NCBI GenBank assembly: GCA_030247525.1
Contig: JAOTSC010000013.1
Location: 1-34,973 of the forward strand
Direction: 5' to 3'
DNA from: a bacterium
GTDB lineage: Bacteria > Electryoneota > JAOADG01
Length of the DNA stretch: 34,973 nucleotides
Positions 18,101-25,353 of this stretch are shown here, in pieces. The notes below the pieces were generated by a model, which saw only the letters and a list, made by a program, of their open reading frames with translations, did not search any database and was not told the DNA's origin. Position numbers and translations under genes: made by a program. The stretch's first letter is position 1; each line of letters opens with the position of its first letter.

Positions 18101-20898
18101 TTATGCGAAATCAGTATGCGCCAAGCTGTGCGTGTAATCGCATCCAGGCTGAAGAACGCTTCGTATGGCAAGCTCACAACCATGAAGACAACCTGCGCGA
18201 AATGTCGGCTGGTCAAGTGTAGAACGGCCGATAGATGCTGCGCTAAAGTCATTTCTACCGGCTTCTGAAGAACATTGAAGGCTGATGCGAACAAGGAAGG
18301 AATCATGACTATTCCTAACACTGCCAATGTCCAAAACCAGATCGATGGTGATACTATCCAACCCAATAGAAGTAAGAGTGTTAATGCTGCAGCGGTCAAA
18401 CTATGACGTAAGTTATCAAGTATCTTCCATCGGGATAGTATCGATAGTGGATTCTTCTTCAAATGTCCATCGGAACCGGGAACAAATGGCAACACCCATT
18501 GCGCAATCTGCCAATCACCCCGAATCCAGCGATGCCGACGGTTCACATCCGAACTATAGCGAGATGGATATTCTTCATATAACTGCACATCACTTAATAG
18601 ACCAGCCCGAGCGTAACACCCTTCCAGTAAATCGTGGCTCAGAATCCGGTTATTGGGTAAACGATCTTTCAACACCCGCTCGAATGCTTCCACTTGATAG
18701 ATACCTTTACCGATAAACGAACCCTCACCGAATAGGTCTTGGTAAACATCGGAGACGGCACGGGTATATGGATCGATCCCAAATTCATTAGTGCACATCC
18801 GAGCATACCGCGAACGGTTCGCACCAGGCAGACTCACCGCAACCCGCGGCTGAAGAATACCGTACCCGGCGCCGATTCGCTGCTGTTTTTCGTCATAACA
18901 GGCATGGTTCAGTGGGTGTGCTAATGCGCCGACAAATTGACTCGCTGAATCACGAGCTAAACGGGTATCAGTATCCAAAGTGATTACAAATTTCATATCC
19001 GGTAAAACTGCCGTGTCACCGACGACGACTGTAAACCGATCACTTGATCCACTCCGTAGGAGTTTATTCAAATCAGCTAATTTTCCGCGCTTGCGCTCAA
19101 AACCCATCCATATCCGGTCATGCGGATTCCACTTTCGCGGACGATGGAATAGGAAGAAATTATTGCCTAATGGACTTTGATATTTTTCGTTCAACTCTTC
19201 AATTCTCAGTCGCGCTAATCGTAACAGTGTTTCATCCTCTGGTAGAGTTTCTTCGGAGGCGTCGCGAAAATCAGTTAACAGACCAAAGTGAAGGTGGTTA
19301 TCTCGGTTTGCCAGAAAGCGAACCTCAAGCGCTTCGATCAAGTCCTCGGTATTATTAGTATTAGTCAGCATTGCCGGAACTACGACCAGAGTTCTGAACT
19401 CCGGCGGGATTCCTTTAGAAAAATCCATTCGCGGTAATGGCTTTGGTGTTGCAAACAATGTTGCCAGCCAATTCACCACTCCGACCGCCAAGTGACTCGC
19501 GCCGAGTGTTGATAAAAGGCTGATTACTCCCAAAAGCCATCCCCGAGACCCATCGGAGTATGCTTTCGTAACGAAGCTCCATGCAATGATCATTGTTAAT
19601 AGAAGAATCGCACCGCCATATAACAATAGTGGACACCGGTGGTTTACTTTTTGTAGAACCCCGGAAATCGATAATCGTACACCTGCTATTCGTTCGAGTT
19701 GCGACAATCCATCATCAATTAGGTAAAAGCCAACGTGCGATATGCGGTCGTTACCACCCGACCTTGTTGTTCCTTCCTTCGCCAGTTGAATTGCTTTGAG
19801 TGCCACTTCACTTTCTGAACATGGGCTGCTTTTTGCAATCCTTTCTACAACATGGCGGTAATGATCACGAGTAACAAAATCCATTTTGCGATAGAAATCG
19901 CCGGGATCATCACACAGGGTTCGCTCGACAATACTCATCGTTTCGACAAACTCATGCCAGTCGATCGCTCCAAGTAAGCGGAGACTACCGATACTATTAC
20001 TGATTGATACTTGGTCGGCTGCTTGCTGTTGATTCTCCGAACGTACTAACTGTTCGATGGTTAAGCCGGCTTCGGAGAGTCGCTGTTCAATCCAAGTTAG
20101 AGGCAGCGCCAGAGCAGGGTTATGTCCTTGTAAGCGACGCGTGAGTTCGGCAATAAACGAGCTGACCATCGGGGGATTCGAGCGCGCCATGTCTGCGATT
20201 ACCAGTATTAGACTCTTTGGGTCTGTCGCAGCCATATCAGTCATTTGATTAGCCCAATCGTCGGCGCGGATTCGATCTATCCGGGCAGCAGCGATCCGAG
20301 CGGCAACCTGACGTAGATTTTCGATTAACGCCAGACGCAACATTATTGGAATTGCCCACAGCTCACCTAATTTTAAATTATTCACTGTCTGATAGGATGT
20401 TACAAATCGGCTGAGGTTTTCCATATCGACCCGACCATCACTATGAGATATTGCTTCCAGAGCGATGTCGTAGACTCGCGGTAGTCCGGCTGAAGGACCG
20501 TTTAGTAAATGAGGTAACTCGCGACTATACCCTTTCGGCAAATGTCGCTTAGCGGTTCGAATCTGCTCTTCGATCAAGTAAAAGTTGTCCAACAGCCACT
20601 CCCCGGCAGGTGTAAGCCGGAGATCTGCATCAATACCAGCTGTCAGCAAACGATGAACCTCAAGCAAGACATTTTCGTTCTCCGATAACCGTGCCAGAAG
20701 ATGTTCGAGACTTCGCTTAGTCCTTACCTGATGAGCCATTGCAAGGGTTTTGCCATGCTGTTCCATTTGATCGGCACTAAAAAGTTCAGTTCGAAGGGGA
20801 GGTTCGATGTTGCCGTACTTCCGTTTCGGATTGCTTCCGAGGAGATGTGCCCATGTACGAAGTGAAACTCCGCGAACGGTTTTGCTTCTAACCTCCAT
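12109..20898 (-). CDS. ndvB: Cyclic beta-1,2-glucan synthase (NdvB/ChvB type, GT84-GH94)
   Basis: Giant 2929-residue membrane enzyme, close to the roughly 2800-residue proteobacterial NdvB/ChvB. The family makes cyclic beta-1,2-glucans from UDP-glucose. Domains in order are: an N-terminal region (1-420); membrane spans (about 425-480); the GT84 glycosyltransferase with LVVVPAML (about 501), LDTDTRLA (about 643) and HRWIRGDWQIAQW (from 789); and further spans (about 825-880 and 965-1005). Next come a glycoamylase-like domain with GHFYNWYDTQ (about 1110), WGISESGYNG (about 1466) and MAHHQGMS (about 1559), then two beta-sandwich modules, and finally the GH94 phosphorylase-like domain with FGFRDQLQDVM (about 2460) and GTGDWNDGYN (Asp 2596/2599), which carries the catalytic acid. 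AAGGGAA lies before the ATG. All key motifs are intact. The product is probably exported to the periplasm for osmotic or envelope functions. Confidence 0.95.
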   Translation of the reverse strand: MEVRSKTVRGVSLRTWAHLLGSNPKRKYGNIEPPLRTELFSADQMEQHGKTLAMAHQVRTKRSLEHLLARLSENENVLLEVHRLLTAGIDADLRLTPAGEWLLDNFYLIEEQIRTAKRHLPKGYSRELPHLLNGPSAGLPRVYDIALEAISHSDGRVDMENLSRFVTSYQTVNNLKLGELWAIPIMLRLALIENLRQVAARIAAARIDRIRADDWANQMTDMAATDPKSLILVIADMARSNPPMVSSFIAELTRRLQGHNPALALPLTWIEQRLSEAGLTIEQLVRSENQQQAADQVSISNSIGSLRLLGAIDWHEFVETMSIVERTLCDDPGDFYRKMDFVTRDHYRHVVERIAKSSPCSESEVALKAIQLAKEGTTRSGGNDRISHVGFYLIDDGLSQLERIAGVRLSISGVLQKVNHRCPLLLYGGAILLLTMIIAWSFVTKAYSDGSRGWLLGVISLLSTLGASHLAVGVVNWLATLFATPKPLPRMDFSKGIPPEFRTLVVVPAMLTNTNNTEDLIEALEVRFLANRDNHLHFGLLTDFRDASEETLPEDETLLRLARLRIEELNEKYQSPLGNNFFLFHRPRKWNPHDRIWMGFERKRGKLADLNKLLRSGSSDRFTVVVGDTAVLPDMKFVITLDTDTRLARDSASQFVGALAHPLNHACYDEKQQRIGAGYGILQPRVAVSLPGANRSRYARMCTNEFGIDPYTRAVSDVYQDLFGEGSFIGKGIYQVEAFERVLKDRLPNNRILSHDLLEGCYARAGLLSDVQLYEEYPSRYSSDVNRRHRWIRGDWQIAQWVLPFVPGSDGHLKKNPLSILSRWKILDNLRHSLTAAALTLLLLLGWIVSPSIWFWTLAVLGIVMIPSLFASAFNVLQKPVEMTLAQHLSAVLHLTSRHFAQVVFMVVSLPYEAFFSLDAITRTAWRILISHKRLLQWNPSGESERNCRTDLADSYLTMWIGPFVAVSTMLMLIVSKPFALVIAAPILILWFASPAIAWWISLPLVRCWGKLSMNQVIFLRKLSRKTWSFFETFVGPEDHWLPPDNYQVHPIAVIAHRTSPTNIGLALLANLSAFDFGYVSTGKLIERTGKTLHTMNALERHKGHFYNWYDTQTLNPLLPLYISSVDSGNLAGHLLTLRSGLLALPDHKIIRTQFFEGLCDTIGVIIETLGNSTGKETCSDFSAQLAQIQQDLKSVTQNPPATLTAYRLCLDQLMKSAAELVAGLEVLEADPENRLNWWVGAFATQCRDAYNELILLVPWTELLLSHNCFEFSAELDKNLSLRELTAIGIQLPKIIEGHLTSSITSEERAQLDKFQSQIATGTQSCKARIVAINELARSCDLLAQMDYDFLYDKTRHLLTIGYNVAECRRDSSYYDLLASEARFSEFVAISQGKVPQESWFALGRLLTTAGGEPILLSWSGSMFEYLMPLLVMPTYEHTLLDQTCKAAVARQIEYGKKRNVPWGISESGYNGIDAQSNYQYRAFGVPGLGLKRGLADDLVIAPYASALALMVAPKEACQNLERLASEGFESRYGFYEAIDYTPSRLPRGQSCVIVRSFMAHHQGMSLLSLDYLLQDHPMQKRFKSEPLFQATLLLLQERIPKVSAFYAHTTKLSEHDLSSSTPETPIRVFTSPDTPNPEVQLLSNGKYHVMVTNAGGGYSHWKDLAVTRWREDRTRDNWGTFCYLRDVSSGEFWSTAFQPTHKSSKSFEAIFSEGRAEFRGRDHNFDTYTEIAVSPEDDIEVRRTRITNRARTRRTIEVTSYAEVVLASPAADALHSAFSNLFVQTEIIRRQRAILCTRRPRSLSEHPPWMLHLMAVHGAEVGEISYETDRMKFVGRGNTVACPQAMSEDAGLLSGTEGSVLDPIVAIRYRIALEPEESATINIVSGIAETREAALSLVEKYQDRRLADRVFELAWTHSQVLLRQINATETDAQLYGRLASSIVYANISLRADPSTIMKNHRGQSGLWGHAISGDLPIVLLQIEDPSNILLVRQLIQAHAYWRLKGLSVDLVIWNEDHAGYRQILHDQIMGLIASGTEANATDRPGGIFVRPADQIAEKDRILIQTVARVIITDSHGSLENQINGRGLGEVLVPRINPSRTHRPEPLAVIPLPRSDLKFFNGLGGFTPDGREYVITTANGQLTPTPWVNVLSNPEFGSVISESGSAYTWSENAHEFRLTPWGNDPVSDSSGEAIYLRDEERGHFWSPTPLPCRGITPYVTRHGFGYSVFEHTERGIYSELWVYVALDAAIKFMVLKVRNVSDRSRRLSATGYAEWVLGDLPSKSSMHLITEIDQDCGSLFARNPYNTEFRDRTAFFDVDDTIRSVSGDRTEFIGRNGTQNAPAAMKQTHLSNKVGAGLDPCAAIQVNFDLTPGQEREIVFRLGVGRDTEEARKLVKRFRGLTAAHNALEMVWQHWTHTLGTINVETPDQSLNVLANGWLVYQTLACRLWARTATYQSGGAFGFRDQLQDVMALIHAKPNLVREHLLRCASHQFLEGDVQHWWHPPSGRGVRTHCSDDYLWLPLATCRYILETGDTDLLNEPIHFLQGRLVKADEDSYYDLPAHSEETASLYEHCVRAIRNGFKYGKHGLPLIGTGDWNDGYNLVGEHGKGESVWLGFFLYEVLTRFASIARIQGDEVFAKHCIEEAEELRRNIETNGWDGEWYRRAYFDDGSPLGSSANSECKIDSIVQSWAVLSGAGENGRSYQAMKALDENLVRRETRLIQLLDPPFDKSTLDPGYIRGYVPGVRENGGQYTHAAIWAAMAFARMKDSQKAWELFTIINPVNHAITFEQTNIYKVEPYVVAADVYSAPPHTGRGGWTWYSGSAGWLYQLIMESLLGLRLEVDKLRMNPCLPSDWKGYKIHYRYRETVYHIEVLQAPAENDEMHFNVDGIEQPDNTIPLIDDQKEHWVEVLIPKQSCDESNSTASRLS

Positions 20899-21190
20899 TT
20901 AGAAATTCCCTTCGTAAATCGTAAACAAAATTCATGCATGATGAATGCAAGACTACTCTTAATCCGAGACCATTGCACTGTCTGATTTGGAATAGACAAA
21001 TGCCGATAATCGATAACGAAATTCAGTGTTATCTGATTGCCAGTGCGCATTATCTGTTCTTTTGGCACAAAGCCTCAAAACCGAAGATTACACCGCACAA
21101 TTCTTTATCAATACCACCCTGTAGTAATCGATGTTGTTACCAATGTTGCTTTGGATTTGCAAAGGGATCACCAGTCTTGATTGAATTGAA

Positions 21191-22354
21191 TTAGTAACGG
21201 AAAGTGGCAGCCAGACCTGATTTACTTGGCATGTGTTTTGATGGAATTACACGTACATTACCACCCATCTTCGCGACAAGCTCTCCTAGATCATCGAGAA
21301 GGTCATCAACCTGCGGGTCGTTTAGGTCGGCTAACTCAATAATTCCTGTTATACTGTTGAGGCGACCGGCGATTTGTCGATCAGATTCTATCAGTAAAGT
21401 GGCGACTCTACCAGCAACTGCAGCTTGTGCTACTTTATCTAAGTTGTCACTACCAAGTCCTTTAGAGTTTGCAACTTCGAACTCATCGGACACCGCATTT
21501 AGCTTGGTTTGATATTGTGGTTCGATTACTTTCCAGGCGCGCTCCCGAAGATTTTCGATGGATAATGTCTCGGGATTGGCCGGGATTCCCTCCTTCATCA
21601 GTAACGAATTGTGACTGACTTTCTGGAATAAATGGTGATGTTCGGGCAAAGCTGCCAGAATTAATGGTAAACCCGAAGGCTTTGAATGGCGTTCAGCGAT
21701 TGCCCGATCAATCGTACGGAAGAACCGTTCTGCGTCGATTTCCTCACCCTCCTGTTTCCCGCCATGCCCATGATGCATGGGCATACTACCTTGACCAACC
21801 CCACCATAGGACGCTACTGTGGAGTACGATTCAGTCAATTCATCCCCAAGTGCTTCAATCATCGTATGCGGAACACCTGGTGCAAGTTCGATTTCTTCAA
21901 GTGAATTTCGATTTCCTTCAAAGAGTTGAACTTTACTCAAGCTCAAACCTAATATTTGATAGCGATCAACTGACTGAAGAAAGCTCCGCAACGGCTTGGT
22001 GTGATAGCTATCAGCTACAACGACGAACTCGGATACCAGTCGCTGTAACCGATACACACGAAACTGCTTTGTATCACTCAACACAGCCAACCCATCCAAA
22101 GTGTGTTCCCAAAATGTGTAATCTTGGGCGAGTGATTCATACTGTTCCAGTAATAGTCGGGTTTCTTCGTCGGTATACTTCTGCCGAAGCGACGACTCGA
22201 GTTGCTTGATCAGATTGCGAAATCGAATTGGATCTTGCTTGTTCTCTGGGCTGCTTCGATGAGTCGGTTGGTAAAGCGATAGACATGGTGGTTGTCGAGA
22301 AGCTTCTAAGTCAACGAGTGACTTGAAAGAAAGACTAAAATTCTGCGTTAGCAT
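21191..22354 (-). CDS. baeRF family protein (bacterial archaeo-eukaryotic release-factor-like, family 3 type)
   Basis: A 387-residue protein resembling the bacterial eRF1/Pelota-like (baeRF) families. It opens with LVDLEASRQPPCLSLYQPTH, then has WEHTLDGLAVLSD and FVVVADSYHTKPLRSFLQ, a His/Gly-rich loop (MPMHHGHGGKQEGEE, about 205), LILAALPEHHHLFQKVS, and the family-typical ending GGNVRVIPSKHMPSKSGLAATFRY-like tail. These proteins are thought to act on ribosomes or as stress factors, but no bacterial member has a settled role. A good ribosome-binding site (AGAGGTG) precedes ATG at 22354. The next gene downstream is the glucan synthase, 292 bases away. Homologues are often near stress genes (inference from family knowledge). 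Confidence 0.82.
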   Translation of the reverse strand: MLTQNFSLSFKSLVDLEASRQPPCLSLYQPTHRSSPENKQDPIRFRNLIKQLESSLRQKYTDEETRLLLEQYESLAQDYTFWEHTLDGLAVLSDTKQFRVYRLQRLVSEFVVVADSYHTKPLRSFLQSVDRYQILGLSLSKVQLFEGNRNSLEEIELAPGVPHTMIEALGDELTESYSTVASYGGVGQGSMPMHHGHGGKQEGEEIDAERFFRTIDRAIAERHSKPSGLPLILAALPEHHHLFQKVSHNSLLMKEGIPANPETLSIENLRERAWKVIEPQYQTKLNAVSDEFEVANSKGLGSDNLDKVAQAAVAGRVATLLIESDRQIAGRLNSITGIIELADLNDPQVDDLLDDLGELVAKMGGNVRVIPSKHMPSKSGLAATFRY

Positions 22355-22711
22355 CTAACACCTCTTAAGTAAGTATTTGTCGCGAATCGTGACATGATAT
22401 TCCAAATCGAATAAGTCGATGAAAGCAAAAGTCCTCTACGAAGGAGCGATTGATTGTATATTCACAACTTGAATGTTTAATCTGCCTTGATTCGCTTTCG
22501 AGTTACTCATGCCTGCCCCACGGGTTTAAATTGTGGTATGTTTTCTGAATGAACTTGCTTGGACTTGGATCTCGGTATTCGCAAGTAACAACGAGGAGAT
22601 TTGTGGTAAATGTGCGCCAAACCAAAATTCCATAACACTTCCTCGCACCGAGACCACTGCGCCAAGATTCAGTGATGCTGTCTTGTTTTTTCATTAAGTT
22701 CTCGATTAATG
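22355..22711. other. Intergenic region upstream of the baeRF gene
   Basis: This 357-base gap should carry the promoter of the baeRF gene. It contains an imperfect palindrome at 22379-22393. A 63-codon minus-strand frame at 22503-22694 has no visible ribosome-binding site or family and is not called. Confidence 0.45.
22379..22393. promoter_or_regulatory. Imperfect palindrome, possible operator
   Basis: GTCGCGA and TCGTGAC form a 15-base inverted repeat with 12 of 15 positions symmetric, 25 bases upstream of the baeRF start codon. The position would suit a repressor site. No known regulator motif is recognised. Confidence 0.2.
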
Positions 22712-23347
22712 TCAGCCTCGTAGCGTTATGATAGATAAAACAGGAACGATTGGAGGTTTGAAAATTGTTCTCATACGCTTTAGGATTTCATACGCTGTAA
22801 TAATCGTCGATTCTCTTGATCCGCTTGGTTCTAAAGCAAGCGTAAGTGTAGCGAGTAAATCGTTGAATCGATTGTCACTTTGACTCGCAAACACGTGGTG
22901 TGCTCCTAATCGCAACAAATTCGAATTCGGTTCATTTTTCAATAACGCTCGCAGCAAAGGTGGCCAGGCTTTCATTTGAAATTGTAGTAAGCCTTCGGCT
23001 GCCAACCATGCCACATCGGGGTTACTGTCATGGAGTGCTCTCACGAGAGGTCTGATCGATCGGGTATCATTAATCGCACCAAGTGCCTTTGACGATTCCC
23101 AACGAACTTGATCCGATTTAGAACATAGCAGTGCTCTTATAAGTGGAGAGACTGCCGGTTTGCCAAGCGTGATCAAAGATTCTCTGGCGTGCTCACGAAG
23201 CATACCATCATCGCTTGTCAACGATTTCATCAGCGATCTTACCTGCGTTCGTATCGATGGTTTCTCATTCATGATTTCGCTTTCCATGTTAACAAAATAC
23301 ATTTCACATGACTTAGTCGTATGACATATCTCGCAAATTGACGCCAT
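22712..23347 (-). CDS. HEAT-repeat protein
   Basis: A protein of up to 211 residues built largely of HEAT-like helical repeats. Units are visible in MLREHARESLITLGKPAVSP, VRWESSKALGAINDTRSIRP and VAWLAAEGLLQF, from about residue 50 to 140. These form a curved scaffold for protein contacts; no catalytic motif is seen. Several starts are possible. The longest begins at 23347 with MASICEICHTTKSCEMYF, which holds a CxxC. An internal ATG at 23272 (MNEKPSIRTQ) has GGAAAG about seven bases upstream and would give 186 residues, so the Cys-rich N-terminus may not be translated. The relation to the baeRF gene downstream (357-base gap) is unknown. Confidence 0.75.
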   Translation of the reverse strand: MASICEICHTTKSCEMYFVNMESEIMNEKPSIRTQVRSLMKSLTSDDGMLREHARESLITLGKPAVSPLIRALLCSKSDQVRWESSKALGAINDTRSIRPLVRALHDSNPDVAWLAAEGLLQFQMKAWPPLLRALLKNEPNSNLLRLGAHHVFASQSDNRFNDLLATLTLALEPSGSRESTIITAYEILKRMRTIFKPPIVPVLSIITLRG

Positions 23348-23784
23348 TTCTCGCGATTAATGAGTATTGGCGGTTTGAACCGAGTACTGTCACTTGAAAG
23401 TTAAGCACGATTGACTATGTATGTGATACGTACTAATCGAGAAACTCGTTCATCAGTAATCACTTTAGCGCTGTTATGAATAATAGATGCTGAGTGCTTT
23501 TCTGCTTCTTATGATTTGGATATCAATTACTGTCATAAAAATTCCTTACACACTTTTAGTCAGTCATCGAGCCAAAATTGAAGCAGATCATCGAGGGAGC
23601 AGACTACAACTTGTTCAGGTTGTTGAGACTTCCCCGTTACTATTCCTTACCCCTGAGCCAACGATTTCGCCCTTTACCTGAAGTGATATGTAAATGAACT
23701 ATCTGAGTCGAGCTTCGTTTGATTTTCTTGTGTATAAATCGAGCAGTTCTTGCAGAATGACAACCCAAAGGGTATTTTCGCTTG
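23348..23784. other. Intergenic region between HEAT gene and metal-efflux operon
   Basis: This stretch of about 437 bases separates divergently transcribed genes and must hold promoters for both. An AT-rich TGTGTATAAAT near 23729 could be part of the efflux promoter, but no good -35 partner was found. A plus-strand 64-codon frame (23487-23681) starts hydrophobic but lacks a ribosome-binding site and any recognisable family. Confidence 0.45.
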
Positions 23785-24048
23785 ATGATTAGGTCGCAAA
23801 AACTCATTTCTGGGATAATCTTGTTCCTCGCCGTACTGTTCTTCGGTACGACGTTTGATTATTGTGTTGTCGTCGACGACACCCACGACCACCATGAGTG
23901 CTTTTGTATCTGTCATTCGGAGTTGCACACTTCCAAGTCAATCACGATCAACACCCCTACATTTACCGATCGCGATTTCTATCACTCCATCCTGCATACT
24001 TCACAAGCTCTCCATCAGGATATTTATCGACCTCCGATAGCTGCGTAA
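23785..24048 (+). CDS. Small exported His/Cys-rich protein, putative metal-binding
   Basis: An 87-residue protein with a hydrophobic signal or anchor (SGIILFLAVLFFGTTFDYC) followed by the short metal-ligand cluster DDTHDHHECFCICHSELH. The C-terminus ends in YRPPIAA. It lies 51 bases before the TolC-like gene in the same direction. Small exported proteins with such clusters and an RPP ending precede several metal-efflux operons, so metal sensing, buffering or delivery in the periplasm is inferred; no named family is claimed. A TTG directly before the ATG is also in frame. The Shine-Dalgarno sequence is weak (AAAGGG, 13 bases upstream), which leaves some doubt. Confidence 0.65.
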   Translation: MIRSQKLISGIILFLAVLFFGTTFDYCVVVDDTHDHHECFCICHSELHTSKSITINTPTFTDRDFYHSILHTSQALHQDIYRPPIAA

Positions 24049-24099
24049 TCGATTGTTTCATTAGACAGTTGGATTACTGCAACATTTTTGAGGTCAATC

Positions 24100-25353
24100 A
24101 TGGTGAAAATACTTTCACTATGGGTGTTGTTGTGTATGCTCGCCTTGATGCCTTCCGGTGTTCGGGCGGTTGAGCAACTATCCCTTAGTGATGCGATATC
24201 AATCGCATTAACTAAAAATCCAGAAGTGATTCGTGCAAACCGCGAGATCGACGCATCGCGCGGACGATTCTGGCAAGGAATCTCGTTACCGCCAACTACC
24301 GTATCCGTTGCATACGAAAATGTCCCGGTAGGAGAAAAAGCGAAGCACTACCGCGAACGTGTCGTTGAAATCGAACAATCGTTCGATTTCCCGACCACTT
24401 ATGGGTTACGGGGTAAGTCGCTTGCCGCTGAGACGAAAGTTGCTAATGCATCTTTTACGAACGTGCAACAGACGATTATTCAGCAAGTAAAAATCGCATA
24501 CTACACCGCGGTGGCGTTGCGCAGCAAAATGGAGTTAGCCGAAGAAAACCGGAAAATAGCCGAGGATTTTTCCCGCAAAGCCGATTCGCGGTTTACTCAC
24601 GGCGAAAGTACCCGCCTCGAAAAACTCACGGCAACGGTACAATACACTCAAGCTCAGAATGATGTCGTAATTGCCCGCAACCGGTTCCAAATGGCAATGG
24701 GAGATCTTCTCTATTCGCTGGGGCGGGATCGTTACGATGTAAGTACATCCATCGTACTGACCGACAGTCTTGTATATCAACCACATTTCGCTAAAATGGA
24801 TTCGCTGTTCCAAAGTGCACGACAATCCAATCCCGAGCTTCGCGCCAATTCGTTCAGAGTGAAAAGCGCAGCCATGAATCGCGCGTTGGCGTGGTCGAGT
24901 CTGTTGCCATCCCTGAGTCTTGGCTACAATCGCGTTACAACATCCAACGAAGAGTCGAGTTATGGAGTCATCTTCGGGATGTCGGTTCCACTCTGGTTTA
25001 TGTTCGATCAACGCGGACAAATCCAAGAAGCTACAGCGAATCTACGCAAAACCGAATCAGACCTAACAACCGTTGAGAATTTAGTCAGATTAGAAGTTCA
25101 GAACGCATTTCTCGAGTTGAACACGCAGGAACAGCAGGTATTGCTTTACCAATCCGATTTACTTCCTCAGGCGAAGGAAGTGTATCGCGTCGCTTCCTCC
25201 AGTTTTGAAACCGGTGAAATCAGTTACATCGAATATCTGCAAGCAAAGCAATCGCTGATTGCGATGGAATCAGAATACATCGATGCATTACTAAGCGTCA
25301 AATCTGCAATGGCAAAACTTGAGAAAGCTGTCGGCAAGGAGTTACACCCATGA
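24100..25353 (+). CDS. TolC-family outer-membrane efflux protein (CusC/CzcC-like)
   Basis: Outer-membrane channel of 417 residues, the exit duct of a tripartite metal-efflux pump. The signal peptide is MVKILSLWVLLCMLALMPSG, ending in VRA. The mature protein begins with LSLSDAISIALTKNPEVIRA, the usual TolC-repeat opening. Long helices rich in Ala, Gln and Glu follow, and the second half repeats the pattern (NPELRANSFRVKSAAMNRAL, then VRLEVQNAFLELNTQEQQV). An in-frame TTG at 24088 exists, but ATG at 24100 has GAGGT five bases upstream and starts the signal peptide. The stop overlaps the adaptor start by 4 bases, so the two are coupled. Confidence 0.92.
   Translation: MVKILSLWVLLCMLALMPSGVRAVEQLSLSDAISIALTKNPEVIRANREIDASRGRFWQGISLPPTTVSVAYENVPVGEKAKHYRERVVEIEQSFDFPTTYGLRGKSLAAETKVANASFTNVQQTIIQQVKIAYYTAVALRSKMELAEENRKIAEDFSRKADSRFTHGESTRLEKLTATVQYTQAQNDVVIARNRFQMAMGDLLYSLGRDRYDVSTSIVLTDSLVYQPHFAKMDSLFQSARQSNPELRANSFRVKSAAMNRALAWSSLLPSLSLGYNRVTTSNEESSYGVIFGMSVPLWFMFDQRGQIQEATANLRKTESDLTTVENLVRLEVQNAFLELNTQEQQVLLYQSDLLPQAKEVYRVASSSFETGEISYIEYLQAKQSLIAMESEYIDALLSVKSAMAKLEKAVGKELHP

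Noticed and set aside
22503-22694. 63-codon minus-strand frame between the HEAT and baeRF genes
   Set aside because: No ribosome-binding site, no recognisable family and low-complexity composition; likely chance.
23487-23681. 64-codon plus-strand frame with a hydrophobic start before the efflux operon
   Set aside because: No Shine-Dalgarno sequence and no resemblance to known families; the region is better read as promoter DNA.
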